Of a stretch of DNA of 64,000 nt, positions 45,810 to 57,572 are shown piece by piece (position 1 is the stretch's first letter; each line of letters begins with the position of its first letter). Below the pieces are notes generated by a model. The model was not told where the DNA came from, searched no databases, and saw only the letters and a list, made by a program, of their open reading frames with translations. Origin of the DNA: Neomoorella sulfitireducens (GTDB taxonomy: Bacteria > Bacillota > DSM-521 > Neomoorellales > Neomoorellaceae). Position numbers and translations under genes: made by a program. The stretch is from NCBI RefSeq assembly GCF_024733845.1, contig NZ_JANRHG010000010.1, positions 1-64,000 on the forward strand, written 5' to 3'.

Positions 45810-46454
45810 TTGGAAGGCACAAGGGTTTACCTGGTGCGCCACGGGGAAACGGAGTGGAACAACTCGGGGCGTTACCAGGGGCATTCGGACGTGGCTTTGA
45901 GCCCGCGCGGGCGGCAACAGGCGGAATTGCTGCGCGAACGTTTGCGGCACATACCTCTGGACGTTGTTTACAGCAGCGATCTCAGCCGGGCCAGGGAAAC
46001 GGCGGCCTCTATCGCCGCACCCCACGGCCTGGGAGTTAAGGTTACGGCGGGCTTAAGGGAAATAAATTTTGGCGCCTGGGAAGGCATGACCCATGAGGAA
46101 ATAGTGGCGAGTTTTCCCTGCGAGTGGGAAGCATGGAGGCAGGATCCTGCTTCTACAATTGTACCCGGAGGAGAAAGCTTCCGGCAGGTCAAGGAGCGGG
46201 TGTGGCAGGCCTTTAACGGGATCGTCCGGCACGAAAAGGGGCGCCGGATCCTGCTCGTGGCCCACGGTGGGAGTCTCAGGGTTCTTATCTGTTCAGTCCT
46301 AGGACTGGATTTAACTGCCGTATGGCGCTTTCGCCTGGATAACACCGGCATCAGTATTGTCGATTGTTATGAAGATGAGTATATCCTGGTTTTATTAAAC
46401 GATATCAACCACCTGGAAACCCTGGGCGGGCCTAACGGTAGCGGCATCTTATAA
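45810..46454 (+). CDS. cobC: alpha-ribazole phosphatase / histidine phosphatase CobC
   Basis: 214 residues from TTG 45810, directly after the cobD stop, with GAGGAGAG upstream. The phosphohistidine motif is LVRHGETEWN. Others are YSSDLSRARETAASIA, EINFGAWEGMTHEEI and VAHGGSLRVLICSVL. In this context it should remove phosphate from alpha-ribazole phosphate or adenosylcobalamin phosphate. Sequence alone does not exclude a general phosphoglycerate-mutase-like phosphatase. Last gene of the 19-gene operon. Confidence 0.85.
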   Translation: MEGTRVYLVRHGETEWNNSGRYQGHSDVALSPRGRQQAELLRERLRHIPLDVVYSSDLSRARETAASIAAPHGLGVKVTAGLREINFGAWEGMTHEEIVASFPCEWEAWRQDPASTIVPGGESFRQVKERVWQAFNGIVRHEKGRRILLVAHGGSLRVLICSVLGLDLTAVWRFRLDNTGISIVDCYEDEYILVLLNDINHLETLGGPNGSGIL

Positions 46455-46512
46455 TCAATCCCGGGCTAAAAGGATAACCTTTAAGGCAAACTACCTCCAG
46501 GAGGTGTTTGCC

Positions 46513-46740
46513 GTGGAACCGACCTTCAAGCCCGCGCGAGTGCCCTGGAGCACGCGGCCCGGTTTAAAGGAAATGGCTGCCGAGGCCGGGGTGGATTACG
46601 ACCGCTTCCTGGCAGGGCTGGCGGCCAACCGCTCGGACACCGAACTGGCGGCGGAATTAGGGGTGGATTCTCAGGTTATCTTTCACCTGCGGGACCATTT
46701 TGAGCGTTACGGGATACACTCCATCACAGGGCAGGATTAG
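46513..46740 (+). CDS. small helix-turn-helix-like protein
   Basis: 75 residues from GTG 46513 (AGGAGGTG 7 bases upstream); an earlier GTG at 46504 lies inside the SD. The central part NRSDTELAAELGVDSQVIFHLRDHF (in part TELAAELGVDSQVI) looks like a helix-turn-helix, preceded by a proline-rich start. No known family name can be given. It stands 58 bases after cobC and is followed at once by a terminator, so it may be the end of the same transcript. Its role could be DNA binding, but no direct evidence exists. Confidence 0.7.
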   Translation: MEPTFKPARVPWSTRPGLKEMAAEAGVDYDRFLAGLAANRSDTELAAELGVDSQVIFHLRDHFERYGIHSITGQD

Positions 46741-46768
46741 CCGGGTTTCCCCGGCTATTTTATTATTT
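46739..46768 (+). terminator. terminator after the small HTH gene
   Basis: A 7-bp stem (agccggg 46739-46745, cccggct 46750-46756), 4-base loop and attttattattt tail. It overlaps the stop codon of the gene. Confidence 0.85.
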
Positions 46769-46822
46769 CTCCTGAAATCCATAGCAGGGATAATGGGAGA
46801 TACCTGCTTTTCTTTTAAGCCC

Positions 46823-46851
46823 TTGATTTTAATCAATCCGGCAGGTATAAT
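46823..46851 (+). promoter_or_regulatory. guaB promoter
   Basis: TTGATT (46823-46828), 17-base spacer, TATAAT (46846-46851). A transcript from here would have a leader of about 100 bases. A second TATAAT is at 46917-46922 but lacks a good -35. Confidence 0.7.
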
Positions 46852-46921
46852 TACGGTCAACCCGCCAGGTTAATTGCAATCATGCAGGCGGCTGGTACCG
46901 GGAACTTTGTTTATGGTATAA

Positions 46922-48418
<1,497 letters not shown>

Positions 48419-48508
48419 GCCCGGATGCATTAGCTTTTTAATATTGGCTGGAGTTTCCTGGCAAGTCAGGAGAGGTGTATTAACGCAACAAGCTGGGAGG
48501 GGAAGCTA

Positions 48509-49606
48509 GTGGCTTCAGAGGTATTCTGGACTGATATGCGGGCTAAAAAGGGCAAAAACCTGGTGAATAAGGTTGCCAGTTTGTGGCGCAAAGCCGGTTT
48601 TAAAAAGGCCATAGACCCCGGAGATCTGGTGGCCATTAAAATCCACTTTGGCGAAAGGGGTAATCTGGCCTACATCAACCCGGTTTTTGCCCGCCAGGTG
48701 GTAGAACTGGTTAAAGCCGGCCGGGCCAAGCCCTTTCTTACGGATTCCAACACCCTCTATGTTGGTTCCCGGGCCAATGCCGTTGACCATTTACAAACGG
48801 CCATTGAAAATGGCTTTGCCTATGCTGTAACCGGGGCTCCTTTGATTATTGCCGACGGTTTAAACGGCAAGGATTATTATGAGGTGCAGGTTGACGGCAG
48901 GCATTTCCGGCAGGTTAAAATCAGCAGTGCCATTTATCACGCCGACGGCATGGTGGTGATGAGCCACTTTAAAGGCCACGAATTGACCGGTTTCGGTGGG
49001 ACCATTAAAAATCTGGGGATGGGATGCGGCAGCCCGGGCGGCAAGCAGATGATGCACAGCGACGTCCTGCCCCGGGTCCAGGAAGATAAATGTATCGGCT
49101 GCGGCAGGTGCCGGCCCTGGTGTCCTGCAGGGGCCATCACCGTAAATGACAAAGCCAGCATCGACGCCGGGCTGTGCATCGGCTGCGGCGAGTGTACCGT
49201 TACCTGCCCGGTAAGGGCCATTAAAGCCAGCTTTAAGAGTGATCCGGTTGCGCTCCAGGAGAAAATCGTAGAATTTGCCCTTGGTGCCGTTAAAGGCAAA
49301 AAGGATAAATGCGTCTTCTTCAACTTCGTGACCCACGTCGCTCCTGAATGCGACTGCAACTCCTGGAACGATGCCGCCATAATTCCCGATGTCGGCATCC
49401 TGGCTTCCTGGGACCCGGTAGCCCTGGACCAGGCGAGCTTTGACCTGGCCAATGCCCAGCCCGGCCTGCCGGGGACCAGGCTGGACGGGCACGAGGGCGC
49501 GAGGGACAAATTTTTAGCCATAAGCGGTTATGACGGTACTCCCCTCTTAAAATATGCCGAGGAAATTGGGCTGGGGACGCGGCAATACGAGCTGGTTAAG
49601 GTTTAA
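48509..49606 (+). CDS. DUF362 and ferredoxin-domain iron-sulfur protein
   Basis: 365 residues from GTG 48509 (GGGAGGGG upstream). Residues 1-190 and 250-350 form the DUF362 domain: VAIKIHFGERGNLAYINP, PFLTDSNTLYVGSRANAVDH (in part LTDSNTLYVG), MSHFKGHELTGFGGTIKNLGMG. Between them are two [4Fe-4S] motifs, CIGCGRCRPWCPAGAI (C195 onward) and CIGCGECTVTCPVRAI. The family is common in anaerobes and its function is not established; an electron-transfer or ligase role has been suggested. No membrane segment. The gene stands in one transcript with a PPC-domain gene 33 bases later. Confidence 0.85.
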   Translation: MASEVFWTDMRAKKGKNLVNKVASLWRKAGFKKAIDPGDLVAIKIHFGERGNLAYINPVFARQVVELVKAGRAKPFLTDSNTLYVGSRANAVDHLQTAIENGFAYAVTGAPLIIADGLNGKDYYEVQVDGRHFRQVKISSAIYHADGMVVMSHFKGHELTGFGGTIKNLGMGCGSPGGKQMMHSDVLPRVQEDKCIGCGRCRPWCPAGAITVNDKASIDAGLCIGCGECTVTCPVRAIKASFKSDPVALQEKIVEFALGAVKGKKDKCVFFNFVTHVAPECDCNSWNDAAIIPDVGILASWDPVALDQASFDLANAQPGLPGTRLDGHEGARDKFLAISGYDGTPLLKYAEEIGLGTRQYELVKV

Positions 49607-49639
49607 TTGCCAACTATTGCAGCAGGAGGATTTGAAAAA

Positions 49640-50083
49640 ATGGCGAATTTATATGTTAAGAAGCTGGAAGGCAGGTCTGGCCGGCAACTGGCCTACCGCC
49701 TGGCTTACGGCTGCGACTTGCTGGAAGCCCTCCAGGGTATTGTGGAAGAAGAGGACGTGCGCTTCGGGTCCATAAATTTTTTGGGCAGCGTTTCCAGGGC
49801 CAGGGTAGGATACTTTTTAGTAGAGGAAAAGCGTTTTATAACCATAGAAATCGACCAGCTCCTGGAAATTTTAAGCGGCCTGGGCAATGTTTCTTTGAAA
49901 GATGGTAAACCCTTTGTCCATGCCCATGTGACTTTCCTCGACCGGGAGGGAAAGGTACACGGCGGCCATCTCCTGCCGGGAACTATTGTCTATGCCGGGG
50001 AAGTTTTCATTGAAGAAATCGAGCTCCCGGCACCACCGGAAAGAGTGTATGATCCCTTGACCGGATTAAACCTGTGGGAATAA
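49640..50083 (+). CDS. PPC/DUF296-domain protein
   Basis: 147 residues from ATG 49640, with AGGAGGA 9 bases upstream. The PPC fold is recognised by LLEALQGIVEEEDVRFGSI, EIDQLLEILSGLGNVSLKDGKP (in part LEILSGLGNVSLKDGK), VHAHVTFLDREGKVHGGHLLPG and EVFIEEIE. Bacterial members are trimers with a conserved histidine site (here VHAHV and GGHL) whose ligand is unknown; plant relatives have AT-hook domains. A metal or small-molecule binding role is likely. Co-directional with the DUF362 gene. Confidence 0.85.
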   Translation: MANLYVKKLEGRSGRQLAYRLAYGCDLLEALQGIVEEEDVRFGSINFLGSVSRARVGYFLVEEKRFITIEIDQLLEILSGLGNVSLKDGKPFVHAHVTFLDREGKVHGGHLLPGTIVYAGEVFIEEIELPAPPERVYDPLTGLNLWE

Positions 50084-50137
50084 GATGCTAAAAAGGGAAA
50101 TAGGGTATAATAAATCAGCCTAATGGGGGTGGGGATA

Positions 50138-50620
50138 ATGCTCATACCGGTGAAGGTAAAACAGATAGTTCTGGATCAGACCTTGAGCCCGGTAGTGCTG
50201 CTGAGCGACCGGGAGGAAACACAGATCCTGCCCATCTGGGTTGGCCCCTTTGAAGCCCAGGCTATTGCCCTGGCCCTCCAGGGCATCCTGACACCGCGCC
50301 CCCTAACCCACGACCTGCTGCGCTCCCTGTGTGAAAACCTGGGAGTGGAAGTCAGCAAGGTCCTGGTCCAGGATATCCGTGACGGGACCTATTATGCCGA
50401 ACTTTACCTCCGCCAGGGGGATAAAGAGATAGTAGTTGATGCCCGGCCCAGCGATGCCATTGCCCTGGCTTTAAGGACCAACGCTCCCCTCTATATCACC
50501 GAAAAAGTGGCCGCCTACACTTTAAATATTGAGGACCTGGTCAGTGCCGACCAGGTAGAAGAACTGCAGCAAATGCTCCAGGACAACAAACCCGAGGATG
50601 ATAAAAAGCACCTGCATTAA
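50138..50620 (+). CDS. bifunctional nuclease family protein (DUF151)
   Basis: 160 residues from ATG 50138 with GGGGGTGGGG upstream. DUF151/BFN motifs: LSPVVLLSDREETQILPIWVG (in part VVLLSDREETQILPIWVG), EAQAIALALQG, PRPLTHDLL and VDARPSDAIALALRTNAPLY. The C-terminal tail is acidic. The family is named from a plant nuclease with DNase/RNase activity, but biochemical function in bacteria is poorly known. It is followed by a clear terminator and the promoter for miaB. Confidence 0.87.
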   Translation: MLIPVKVKQIVLDQTLSPVVLLSDREETQILPIWVGPFEAQAIALALQGILTPRPLTHDLLRSLCENLGVEVSKVLVQDIRDGTYYAELYLRQGDKEIVVDARPSDAIALALRTNAPLYITEKVAAYTLNIEDLVSADQVEELQQMLQDNKPEDDKKHLH

Positions 50621-50630
50621 GGGGTTTGCC

Positions 50631-50662
50631 ATCCCGGCCGGGTATAGGCCGGGATTATTTGT
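50631..50662 (+). terminator. terminator after DUF151 gene
   Basis: A 9-bp stem (atcccggcc 50631-50639, ggccgggat 50647-50655), 7-base loop and tatttgt tail. The tail overlaps the -35 box of the next promoter. Confidence 0.8.
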
Positions 50663-50687
50663 AGCCGGGACCGTGAGAATGTATAAT
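50659..50687 (+). promoter_or_regulatory. promoter of the miaB-mutS-mutL-miaA-hfq operon
   Basis: TTGTAG (50659-50664), 17-base spacer, TATAAT (50682-50687), 38 bases before the miaB start. Confidence 0.7.
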
Positions 50688-50725
50688 AAAAGGGGTTACA
50701 CTCTAGTTTTCCGGGGGGTTAAAGT

Positions 50726-52060
50726 TTGGCAGGTCAAGGGAAAACCTTTAAGATTATTACCTACGGCTGCCAGATGAATCAAAGGGACAGCGAGATGATG
50801 GCCGACCTGCTCCAGGCAGCAGGTTATGAACCGGTGGCCGACGAGGCCGAAGCCGGGGTCATTATCCTTGACACCTGCTGCGTGCGGGAAAAGGCTGAGA
50901 ATAAAGTTTACGGCAAGCTGGGACAGATAGAGAGGCTTAAAAGCGCCAACCCGGACCTGGTGATTGCCGTTGCCGGGTGTATGGTGCAGCAACCCGGAGT
51001 TGCCGAAAAAATCCGCCAGCAGGCTCCTTATGTCGACTTGCTCCTGGGGACCCATAACCTGGCTGAATTACCCAGGCTGGTCGAGGAAATCAGGGAACTA
51101 CACCGGCCCCTGGTGGCCGTCCGGGAAGATGCGGGTCCGGTAGTAGAAGATTTGCCCCGGCGCCGGGCCCGCGGGGCCCAGGCCTTTGTGACAATCACCT
51201 ACGGCTGTAATAATTTTTGTACTTACTGTATCGTTCCTTACGTCCGCGGCCGGGAGAGGAGCCGCCGGCCGGATGATATTTTAAAGGAAATCGAGGCCCT
51301 GGTCGACCAGGGGGTGATCGAGGTGACCCTCCTGGGCCAGAACGTCAATTCGTACGGGCGTGATCTGGAGGGGGACGTTACCTTTGCCAGCCTGTTGACC
51401 ATGGTCAACGACGTGGCGGGATTAAAACGTATTCGCTATGTTACTTCCCACCCCCGGGATTTTACCCCCGAACTGGTTGCAACCATCAGCCGCCTGGATA
51501 AGGTATGCGAACACGTCCACCTGCCCGTCCAGGCCGGCAGCAACCGCATCCTGGAACTCATGCACCGGGGCTACACGCGGGAGCATTACCTGGAGCTGGT
51601 CGCGTCTTTACGCCGGCACATCCCTGGTATCAGCCTGACGACCGACCTTATTGTCGGTTTTCCCGGCGAGACGGAAGAGGACTTCCTGGAAACCCTGGAC
51701 CTGGTGGCCAGGGTGCAGTTTGATAATGCCTTTACCTTTATGTACTCGCCGCGAAAAGGAACTGTTGCCGCCGGCCTTCCCGGGCAACTGCCCCGGGAAG
51801 TAAAAAAAGAGCGCCTCAAGCGTTTGATGGAGCTCCAGAACCGGATCAGCCTGGCCAAAAACGAAGCCCTGGTTGGGCAGGTAGTAGAAGTGCTGGTGGA
51901 GGGACCGAGCAAAACCGATCCCTCCCAATTAAGCGGGCGCACTCGCACCAACAAGCTGGTTATCTTCCCCGGCGAGGCAGGCTTAACCGGCAAGCTGGTA
52001 AACGTCCGGCTCACCAAAGCCCAGACATGGTTATTAAAAGGGGAAATCAGCCGTGCCTAA
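50726..52060 (+). CDS. miaB: tRNA-2-methylthio-N6-dimethylallyladenosine synthase MiaB
   Basis: 444 residues from TTG 50726. The MTTase cysteines are C15, C51 and C85, and the radical SAM motif is C161, C165, C168 (CNNFCTYC). [10 protein letters not shown] and [11 protein letters not shown] mark MiaB, and a TRAM domain ends the protein. It adds a methylthio group to the i6A37 base produced by MiaA, whose gene is in the same operon. It overlaps mutS by 8 bases. Confidence 0.95.
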   Translation: MAGQGKTFKIITYGCQMNQRDSEMMADLLQAAGYEPVADEAEAGVIILDTCCVREKAENKVYGKLGQIERLKSANPDLVIAVAGCMVQQPGVAEKIRQQAPYVDLLLGTHNLAELPRLVEEIRELHRPLVAVREDAGPVVEDLPRRRARGAQAFVTITYGCNNFCTYCIVPYVRGRERSRRPDDILKEIEALVDQGVIEVTLLGQNVNSYGRDLEGDVTFASLLTMVNDVAGLKRIRYVTSHPRDFTPELVATISRLDKVCEHVHLPVQAGSNRILELMHRGYTREHYLELVASLRRHIPGISLTTDLIVGFPGETEEDFLETLDLVARVQFDNAFTFMYSPRKGTVAAGLPGQLPREVKKERLKRLMELQNRISLAKNEALVGQVVEVLVEGPSKTDPSQLSGRTRTNKLVIFPGEAGLTGKLVNVRLTKAQTWLLKGEISRA

Positions 52061-54647
52061 AGGACAGGCCCTGACTCCCATGATGGAACAATACCGCCAG
52101 ATTAAATCCCGGTATCCTGACAGCATCCTTTTTTTTCGCCTGGGCGATTTCTATGAAATGTTTTATGAGGATGCCGAAGTGGTATCCCGGGAACTCGACC
52201 TGGTTTTGACTACCAGGGGCGGCAAGGAAGCGGCCCCCATGTGCGGGGTGCCCTATCACGCTGCCGATAGCTATTTAGCCCGCCTCATAGCTAAAGGATA
52301 CAAAGTAGCCATCTGTGAACAAATGGAGGATCCCAGCCTGGCAAAAGGCCTGGTCAGGCGCGAGGTTATCCGGGTGGTAACGCCGGGAACGATAATTGAT
52401 GAAAAAGCCCTGCCGGCCAGGGGGAACAATTACCTGGCGGCCGTTGTGGAGGGGGGCGGCAGCTTTGGCCTGGCCTGGGCCGATGCTTCTACCGGGGAAT
52501 TTCAATATGCCCTCTGCCAGGGCCTGGAAGAACTCCTTGACGAACTGGTACGCCTGATGCCGGCAGAATACTTGCTGCCGCCGGAACTGGCAGCAGATGC
52601 TTCCTTTTGCCGGCGCCTGCAGCTTTATACCAGGGGTGTAATCACCAGCTGGCCTGCGGCGGCCTGCCCGGACGATGCCTGCCGGGAGTTAAGCCTTCAC
52701 TTTGGTGAAGATAACTGGCGCCGGGTTGAATTACCGCCGGGTGCCGCCCTGGCTACAGCCATGGTCCTTTCTTTCCTGAAAGCTACCCAGCAAAACTCCC
52801 TGGCGCACCTGGATATCCCGGCACCGGCGTCCGTTACCGGCCGGATGGTAATCGATCAGGCCACCAGGCGCAACCTGGAACTGGTGGCCTGCAGCCGGGA
52901 GCAAAAGCGCGAGGGTTCTTTACTATGGGTTCTCGATAAAACAGTTACTGCCATGGGTGCCCGCACCCTCAGGCGCTGGCTGGACCAGCCCCTGGTACAG
53001 GTCGAAGCCATCAAAGCGCGCCAGGAAGGGGTGGGGGAACTGGTGGACGGCTTTATCCTGCGGCAGGAGTTGAGGGATGCCCTGCAGTCTGTAAGGGATC
53101 TGGAGCGCCTGGCCGGCCGGGTGGCTTATGGTACGGCCGGAGGGCGGGATCTCCAGGCTTTAAGAAAATCCCTGGCGGTGGTACCGGAAATTCTGGCGCT
53201 GCTGGCCGGTGCCCGGGCCGGGCTTTTGCTAGACCTCAGGGAGCAGCTGGATCCCTTGACGGGGCTGGTGGACCTCCTCGGCCGCGCCATTGTTGATGAT
53301 CCACCCTTGAGTATCCATGAAGGGGGGATTATAAAGCCCGGCTATAATAGCGAGGTTGATGATTTGCGCCGGGCGGCGGAACACGGCCGTGAGTGGATAG
53401 CCGCCCTGGAAGCCGAAGAAAGGGAACGGACGGGTATCAAATCTCTAAAGGTAGGTTATAACCGGGTTTTCGGTTATTACATAGAAGTTACCAGGCCCAA
53501 CTTACCCCAGGTACCCGATGATTACGAGCGCAAGCAGACCCTGGCCAATGCCGAGCGCTTTGTTACCCGCCGCCTCCAGGAGCTGGAGCGCCAGGTCCTG
53601 GGAGCCGAAGAGAGGCTGGTCCGGCTGGAGTACGAGCTTTTTCAAGCCCTGCGGGAAGAAGTTTTACAAGTCCTGCCCCGTATCCAGCGCACGGCCCGGG
53701 CCCTGGGGGTCCTGGACGCCCTCCTGTCCCTGGCGACTGTAGCCGTCGATAATAACTATACCTGTCCCCTGGTAGATACCGGTCCGGTTATCCAGATCGA
53801 ACAGGGACGGCACCCGGTCGTGGAAATGGTAGAGACCCACGGCAGTTTTGTACCCAATGACACCTACCTGGACCAGGAACAGCGGGTACATATTATTACC
53901 GGGCCCAATATGGCCGGTAAATCCACCTACATCCGCCAGGTAGCTTTAATCGTCCTCATGGCCCAGATCGGCAGCTTTGTGCCGGCCCGCAGGGCAAGGA
54001 TCGGGGTGGTGGACAGGATCTTTACCCGGGTGGGTGCGGCCGATGACCTCTTTGCCGGCCAGAGCACCTTCATGGTGGAAATGCAGGAAGTTGCCAACAT
54101 CCTGCGCCATGCTACCCGGCGAAGCCTGGTCATCCTGGATGAGGTAGGCAGGGGGACAAGTACGGCCGACGGTTTGAGCATTGCCAGGGCGGTAACGGAG
54201 TATTTGCATGACGTTGTCGGTGCCCGCACCCTCTTTGCCACCCATTACCATGAGCTGGTAACCCTGGCCGGCCGGCTGGCCGGGGTAAAAAATTACTGCG
54301 TTGCCGTGCGGGAAGAAGGGGAAGATATTACCTTCCTGCGTACCATTGTTCCCGGCAGTACCGATAAGAGCTACGGAATTCACGTTGCCCGCCTGGCCGG
54401 CCTGCCGCCCGAGGTTCTCCGTCGTGCCCGGGAGCTGTTAGAACACGGACCCGGGGATGAAAGCCGGGCCCTTTTCAAACCGGCAAAGAAAGTACCCGTG
54501 ACCGGTACTGAAAAACAGGTTTTAAAGGAACTGGCGAGTTTCCCTTTGATGGCCTCCACACCCCTGGAAGCCATGGAACAGATATTCCGCTGGCAGCGAC
54601 AGCTTCAAGAGCAAGGCCCGGAAATTGTAAAGATTGGCAGGGGGTGA
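52053..54647 (+). CDS. mutS: DNA mismatch repair protein MutS
   Basis: 864 residues from GTG 52053. The mismatch-reading Phe-x-Glu is F33-Y-E35 in [11 protein letters not shown]. The connector, lever and clamp domains follow ([17 protein letters not shown]). The ATPase has Walker [14 protein letters not shown] near residue 617, Walker [13 protein letters not shown] and the TATHYHEL-like [11 protein letters not shown]. It recognises mispairs and recruits MutL. Full length. The end overlaps the region of the mutL SD. Confidence 0.96.
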   Translation: MPKGQALTPMMEQYRQIKSRYPDSILFFRLGDFYEMFYEDAEVVSRELDLVLTTRGGKEAAPMCGVPYHAADSYLARLIAKGYKVAICEQMEDPSLAKGLVRREVIRVVTPGTIIDEKALPARGNNYLAAVVEGGGSFGLAWADASTGEFQYALCQGLEELLDELVRLMPAEYLLPPELAADASFCRRLQLYTRGVITSWPAAACPDDACRELSLHFGEDNWRRVELPPGAALATAMVLSFLKATQQNSLAHLDIPAPASVTGRMVIDQATRRNLELVACSREQKREGSLLWVLDKTVTAMGARTLRRWLDQPLVQVEAIKARQEGVGELVDGFILRQELRDALQSVRDLERLAGRVAYGTAGGRDLQALRKSLAVVPEILALLAGARAGLLLDLREQLDPLTGLVDLLGRAIVDDPPLSIHEGGIIKPGYNSEVDDLRRAAEHGREWIAALEAEERERTGIKSLKVGYNRVFGYYIEVTRPNLPQVPDDYERKQTLANAERFVTRRLQELERQVLGAEERLVRLEYELFQALREEVLQVLPRIQRTARALGVLDALLSLATVAVDNNYTCPLVDTGPVIQIEQGRHPVVEMVETHGSFVPNDTYLDQEQRVHIITGPNMAGKSTYIRQVALIVLMAQIGSFVPARRARIGVVDRIFTRVGAADDLFAGQSTFMVEMQEVANILRHATRRSLVILDEVGRGTSTADGLSIARAVTEYLHDVVGARTLFATHYHELVTLAGRLAGVKNYCVAVREEGEDITFLRTIVPGSTDKSYGIHVARLAGLPPEVLRRARELLEHGPGDESRALFKPAKKVPVTGTEKQVLKELASFPLMASTPLEAMEQIFRWQRQLQEQGPEIVKIGRG

Positions 54648-54651
54648 TCCT

Positions 54652-56532
54652 TTGGCAGGGGAGTACAGCTCCAGGATTGTCGTCCTCGACGCCGAGACGG
54701 CCAACCAGATAGCTGCCGGGGAAGTAGTCGAGAGGCCGGCCTCGGTAGCAAAGGAACTGGTGGAAAATTCTTTAGATGCTTCTGCCCGGCATATTACCAT
54801 TGAGGTAAAAGGAGGCGGCCTTACCCTGATCCGTGTCCGGGATGACGGCGTGGGGATAATTCCCGAAGATGCCCCCCTGGCCTTTGCCCGCCATGCTACC
54901 AGTAAGATTCGCCGGTCCGAGGACCTGTGGGGGATTACTACCCTGGGCTTCCGGGGAGAGGCTTTACCCAGCATTGCTGCCGTAGCCCGGGTTGAAATGG
55001 ATACCAGACCGCCGGGAGAGACTGCCGGCATCAGGGTTAGGATAGCCGGCGGGGGAGAGCCGGAGGTTACGCCTGTAGGATGTCCGCCCGGCACCACCGT
55101 CACGGTTACCGATTTATTTTTTAATACCCCGGCACGGCGACAGTATCTAAAGAAGCCGGCAAGCGAGACCCGCGCCATAGTTACAGCGGTAGAAAAGCTG
55201 GCCCTGGCCCACCCGGAAGTGGCCTTTAGCCTCCAGGTGGAAGGAAGGCGCCTGCTGTCGACGCCGGGCAGCAGCGATCTGGAGGCAGTGGTAGCGGCCC
55301 TGTACGGCCTGGAAACCGGGCGGGAATTATTGCCCGTGTCCGGTGCGGGGGAGGGGTGGAGCCTGGTGGGTTTCATATCGCCTCCATGGTTGCACCGGGC
55401 CGGCCGCAGCCAGCAGGTGATAACCGTCAACGGCCGTTATATCTTTAACCGCGCCATCACCAGGGCCGTGGAAGAATGTTATCGCTCCGTTATCCCCGGC
55501 GGCCGTTATCCTATTTTTGTACTGCAGCTTGCTATTGACCCGCGGCAGGTAGATGTCAACGTCCACCCGGCCAAGCTGGAAGTGCGTTTCCGGCAGGAAT
55601 ATGAACTGGCCAGGCAGGTGGCTGCCCTGGTAAACAGGGCGTTGTATAGTCCCCGGTCCGTCGCGCCGGCGAATGCCGCCGCTGCGCCGGTAACTGCAGG
55701 CCGGCCGGGGGGAAGGAAAGCAGCCAGCCCGGCAGCCTGCCAGCAAGATTTTGGTTTCCAGGGAAAGGAAGCACAGGCCCGTTCCTGGGGAGAATATATA
55801 TTGAGGGAAAGGCCCGCAGGAGAAGTAAAAAGGACGGAAAAGGTTGGCGAAGTTCAAACGGTTAAACCTGACAGGGCGATCGATACCCGGGGCGAAGGGC
55901 AAACAGAAACGGCAGCTCCGGTTGGCCAGGTACTGCCGCCCTTAAGGGCCATAGGGCAGCTGCTACATACCTATATCCTAGCTGAAGGCAGGGACGGTCT
56001 TTATATCGTCGACCAGCATGCAGCCCATGAAAGATGTCTTTTTGAGAAGTTGCAAGGGCGGGTTAATGACGGTAATTGGCCGGCGCAGATGCTGGAGCCA
56101 CCCCTGACCCTGCACCTGTCCCCGGCCATAACGGTAAAACTTATCGACCAGATTGTTACCCTGCGGGAGATGGGGTTTATAGTGGAAACCTTCGGTACCA
56201 ATTCTTTCTTGCTGCGCTCGGTGCCGGCGGGGGTACCACCCGGAAAAGAAAGGGAAGTACTGGAGGATTTTCTGGCGAAGGATAATTTGCCGGCAGGGGA
56301 AAGGCTTTTAAAGATCCTTTCCTGTCACGGGGCCGTAAAAGCCGGATACCCCCTTGGCGGGGCCGAGATGCAGGGGCTGTTAGACGAACTCCAGGAAATT
56401 AAACAGCCTTACACCTGCCCCCACGGCCGGCCGGCCGTAGTCCGCCTCGATAAAACCACCCTGGCGCGGTTTTTCCAGCGGCCCCGGGGGGCGGCGGACG
56501 TACCTGTGCCATACGGGCATGCCGGGGGGTAA
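54652..56532 (+). CDS. mutL: DNA mismatch repair protein MutL (endonuclease type)
   Basis: 626 residues from TTG 54652, with GGGGTGA a few bases upstream; TTG 54634 lies before the SD. N-terminal GHKL ATPase: NQIAAGEVVERPASVAKELV, ENSLDASA, DDGVGI and TLGFRGEALPSIAAV. The C-terminal domain carries the endonuclease metal motif DQHA(X)2E(X)4E as VDQHAAHERCLFE near residue 455 and the late CPHGRPAVVRL. So it nicks DNA itself, as expected in a bacterium without MutH. The orphan adenine methylase at 62749 is thus not needed for this repair. Confidence 0.95.
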   Translation: MAGEYSSRIVVLDAETANQIAAGEVVERPASVAKELVENSLDASARHITIEVKGGGLTLIRVRDDGVGIIPEDAPLAFARHATSKIRRSEDLWGITTLGFRGEALPSIAAVARVEMDTRPPGETAGIRVRIAGGGEPEVTPVGCPPGTTVTVTDLFFNTPARRQYLKKPASETRAIVTAVEKLALAHPEVAFSLQVEGRRLLSTPGSSDLEAVVAALYGLETGRELLPVSGAGEGWSLVGFISPPWLHRAGRSQQVITVNGRYIFNRAITRAVEECYRSVIPGGRYPIFVLQLAIDPRQVDVNVHPAKLEVRFRQEYELARQVAALVNRALYSPRSVAPANAAAAPVTAGRPGGRKAASPAACQQDFGFQGKEAQARSWGEYILRERPAGEVKRTEKVGEVQTVKPDRAIDTRGEGQTETAAPVGQVLPPLRAIGQLLHTYILAEGRDGLYIVDQHAAHERCLFEKLQGRVNDGNWPAQMLEPPLTLHLSPAITVKLIDQIVTLREMGFIVETFGTNSFLLRSVPAGVPPGKEREVLEDFLAKDNLPAGERLLKILSCHGAVKAGYPLGGAEMQGLLDELQEIKQPYTCPHGRPAVVRLDKTTLARFFQRPRGAADVPVPYGHAGG

Positions 56533-56566
56533 GGGAAGAAAGGCCGGCAAGGAGGAGAACGAGAGA

Positions 56567-57532
56567 TTGACGGTCAAGAAGCCCCTGGCGGCCATTGTCG
56601 GGCCCACGGCTACCGGCAAGTCAGCCATCGCTTTGCACGTTGCTGCCAGGCTCCAGGCGGAAATAATCTCCGTCGATTCCGCCCAGGTTTACCGGGGTAT
56701 GGATATAGGGACCGCCAAATTGCCGCCGGCAGATCGGGTGGGACCCGGCGGTGTGCCCATACCCCATCATTTAATCGATATTGTCGCCCCTGACGAACCT
56801 TTCAGCGTGGCCGACTTTCAAAGACTGGCCCGGGAAACCATTGACTCTATCCTCCAGCGGGGTCACCTGCCCCTGCTGGTGGGAGGGACGGGTCTTTATT
56901 ACCAGGCGGTAGTCGATCCTTACCTTTTTACTTCCCTGCCCGGGGATAAAAAAATACGGCAACACCTGGAAGAGCAGGCGCAGCGCTACGGCAATGAGCA
57001 CCTCTATGAAGAGTTAAAGAAGGTTGACCCGGAAGCAGCACGGCGGATACATATCCACGACCGGCGCCGGATAGTCAGGGCGCTGGAAGTTTATATGATG
57101 ACGGGAAGACCCATTTCGGCGGCCCTGGAATGGCGGCACCAGCAGGAAACTCCTTACCGCCTGGCGGTGGTAGGTCTAACTATGCCCCGGCCGCAGCTTT
57201 ATCGCCGCATAGAGGAACGGGTGGATGCCATGATTGCCCGGGGGCTGGTAGAAGAAGTGCGGGGGTTACTGGCCAGGTATGATTACCGCCTGCCGGCTCT
57301 CCAGGCCGTGGGCTATAAGGAAATTGGCGCCTACCTCCGCGGCGAAATGGAACTGGAAGAGGCCATCGCCCTTTTAAAACGCAATACCCGGCGCCTGGCC
57401 AAACGGCAGCTGACTTGGTTCAGGCGCGATCTCCGCCTGCAGTGGTGGGAAGTGGATCCCGTTAAGATGGAAGAAATGGCGGTAGGGATTGCTAATTATA
57501 TTGCACGACTCCTTGATATTAATGTAGAATAA
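56567..57532 (+). CDS. miaA: tRNA dimethylallyltransferase MiaA
   Basis: 321 residues from TTG 56567, with AAGGAGGAG upstream at a slightly long spacing; ATG 56519 (337 residues) would overlap mutL but has no SD. P-loop [43 protein letters not shown] and the end ARRQ-like [14 protein letters not shown] are present. It transfers a dimethylallyl group to A37 of tRNAs reading UNN codons, preparing the substrate of MiaB. It is followed by hfq after 40 bases. Confidence 0.93.
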   Translation: MTVKKPLAAIVGPTATGKSAIALHVAARLQAEIISVDSAQVYRGMDIGTAKLPPADRVGPGGVPIPHHLIDIVAPDEPFSVADFQRLARETIDSILQRGHLPLLVGGTGLYYQAVVDPYLFTSLPGDKKIRQHLEEQAQRYGNEHLYEELKKVDPEAARRIHIHDRRRIVRALEVYMMTGRPISAALEWRHQQETPYRLAVVGLTMPRPQLYRRIEERVDAMIARGLVEEVRGLLARYDYRLPALQAVGYKEIGAYLRGEMELEEAIALLKRNTRRLAKRQLTWFRRDLRLQWWEVDPVKMEEMAVGIANYIARLLDINVE

Positions 57533-57572
57533 GGTTATACTAAACAAAAAATACCAACCTGGAGGGTATAAA

